Of a DNA stretch of 64,000 bases, positions 63,253 to 64,000 are shown piece after piece (position 1 is the first letter of the stretch; the number at the start of each line of letters is the position of its first letter). The notes beneath the pieces were generated by a model. That model saw nothing but the letters and a program-made list of their open reading frames with translations. It ran no database searches and was not told where the DNA came from. The stretch comes from Xanthobacteraceae bacterium (lineage in GTDB: Bacteria > Pseudomonadota > Alphaproteobacteria > Rhizobiales > Xanthobacteraceae), in contig JAIENY010000010.1 in the NCBI GenBank assembly GCA_019750915.1, positions 1 to 64,000 on the forward strand, read 5' to 3'. A program made the position numbers and the translations under genes.

Positions 63253-63470
63253 CGGAGCGCGCCTCGACCCATCAGGTGAGACGTGTTTTCGGGGGCGGGG
63301 GTATCTGGCGTCCACATGCTGGAAGACCAATGTCGTGTGGCGAACAGTCTGGAAAGATTCTATAGAACCGGGTCAGGTGCAACACACAATGCCAGACGGC
63401 GCAAGGCGGAGCTTTGCGCGCATAATATTGTGTATTGCCAATTTGTTATCACATGAGTGGGGTCTGCCAT

Positions 63471-64000
63471 ATGCCTTCCCTTGATAGTTTCAAAAGCCAA
63501 AAAACCCTCAAGGTCGGAGGTAAGACCTACGTTTATTACAGCCTTCCGGCCGCGGAAAAGAATGGGCTGAAGGGAATCTCCCGGCTGCCTTACTCGATGA
63601 AGGTCCTCCTCGAAAACCTTCTGCGCAACGAAGACGGACGCAGCGTCAAAAAAGAAGATATCGTCGCTTTTTCGAAGTGGGCGCGGAAAAAGACCCTTCA
63701 GCATGAAATCGCCTTCCGTCCTGCGCGCGTGCTGATGCAGGATTTTACGGGTGTCCCCGCGGTGGTGGACCTTGCCGCCATGCGGAATGCAATGAAGGCG
63801 CTCGGCGGCGATGCCCAGAAGATCAATCCGCTGGTGCCGGTCGATCTTGTGATCGATCACTCGGTGATCGTGAACTTCTTCGGCGACAACAAGGCCTTCG
63901 GAAAGAACGTCGCCGAAGAGTACAAACAGAATCAGGAGCGCTACGAATTCCTGAAATGGGGACAGCAGGCGTTCTCGAATTTCTCCGTGGTGCCGCCAGG
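63471..64000 (+). CDS. acnA: Aconitate hydratase AcnA (N-terminal part, runs off window)
   Basis: ATG 63471 opens a frame to the window edge (176 codons). The opening SLDSFKSQKTLKVGGKTYVYYSLPAAEK, then SRLPYSMKVLLENLLRNEDG, ALRPARVLMQDFTGVPAVVDLA (as IAFRPARVLMQDFTG) and VPVDLVIDHSV are characteristic of AcnA/IRP-type aconitases. It isomerises citrate and isocitrate in the TCA cycle. The cluster cysteines lie beyond the window. The ccm-acnA arrangement is common in this family. Confidence 0.97.
   Translation, partial: MPSLDSFKSQKTLKVGGKTYVYYSLPAAEKNGLKGISRLPYSMKVLLENLLRNEDGRSVKKEDIVAFSKWARKKTLQHEIAFRPARVLMQDFTGVPAVVDLAAMRNAMKALGGDAQKINPLVPVDLVIDHSVIVNFFGDNKAFGKNVAEEYKQNQERYEFLKWGQQAFSNFSVVPP

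Noticed and set aside
1-64000. CRISPR arrays, insertion sequences, rRNA or prophage genes
   Set aside because: No regularly spaced repeats, transposase motifs, rRNA sequence or phage structural genes were recognised on either strand.

Overview
The window looks like a chromosomal segment of a GC-rich alphaproteobacterium of the Bradyrhizobiaceae/Nitrobacteraceae (Bradyrhizobium, Rhodopseudomonas, Afipia, Nitrobacter relatives). The basis is gene content and order (sdhCDAB; rplS-trmD-rimM-rpsP with ffh; dapF-mtaB-ftsY-ispZ; ccmABCDG beside acnA) and a malonyl-CoA synthetase very close to my memory of the Rhodopseudomonas palustris enzyme. No database search was possible.

Region 1 (1-34.6 kb) is mostly core. 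It holds a truncated FkbM methyltransferase, the succinate dehydrogenase operon, malonyl-CoA synthetase, a fasciclin protein, and a cytochrome b plus exported molybdopterin oxidoreductase pair. These are followed by an MFS transporter, leuB, asd, a beta-carbonic anhydrase, a CitE-like lyase, leuD, three small exported proteins, leuC, a ribosome/tRNA/SRP block (rplS, trmD, rimM, rpsP, ffh), exported proteins of unknown role, dapF, mtaB, an lrgAB-lysR locus, a pseudouridine synthase, ftsY and ispZ. Several gene ends carry long perfect hairpins that can terminate transcription from both sides.

Region 2 (34.6-58.1 kb) is accessory and metabolic. A cyanate module (cynABD transporter and cyanase cynS) is read away from a divergent sigma-54 activator (cynF-like). 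Their shared intergenic region contains a perfect -24/-12 promoter and a perfect 15+15 bp inverted repeat suited to be the activator site. A 2-keto acid decarboxylase of the PDC/IPDC type lies downstream. Then come an HlyD/DUF3302 pair, a sulfatase with its own formylglycine-generating enzyme (and two decayed neighbours), and a SphA/MetA-like outer-membrane protein. Next is a nitrilase followed by an isonitrile-hydratase-like DJ-1 protein, divergent from a five-gene Liv-type ABC transporter and a LysR regulator. Together these genes suggest a locus for compounds with carbon-nitrogen triple bonds (cyanate, nitriles, isonitriles). That reading is the main system-level proposal for this window and is inference.

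Region 3 (58.2-64 kb) has a chemoreceptor, tRNA-Ser(CGA), the cytochrome c maturation genes ccmABCDG and the start of aconitase acnA. The tRNA lies at the boundary between accessory and core DNA, but no integrase or repeated attachment site was seen. Three genes in the accessory part are broken (HAD phosphatase 43.7-44.8 kb, a small remnant at 44.8-45.0 kb, and a small hypothetical gene at 57.7-58.0 kb), which points to ongoing decay there or to sequencing errors.
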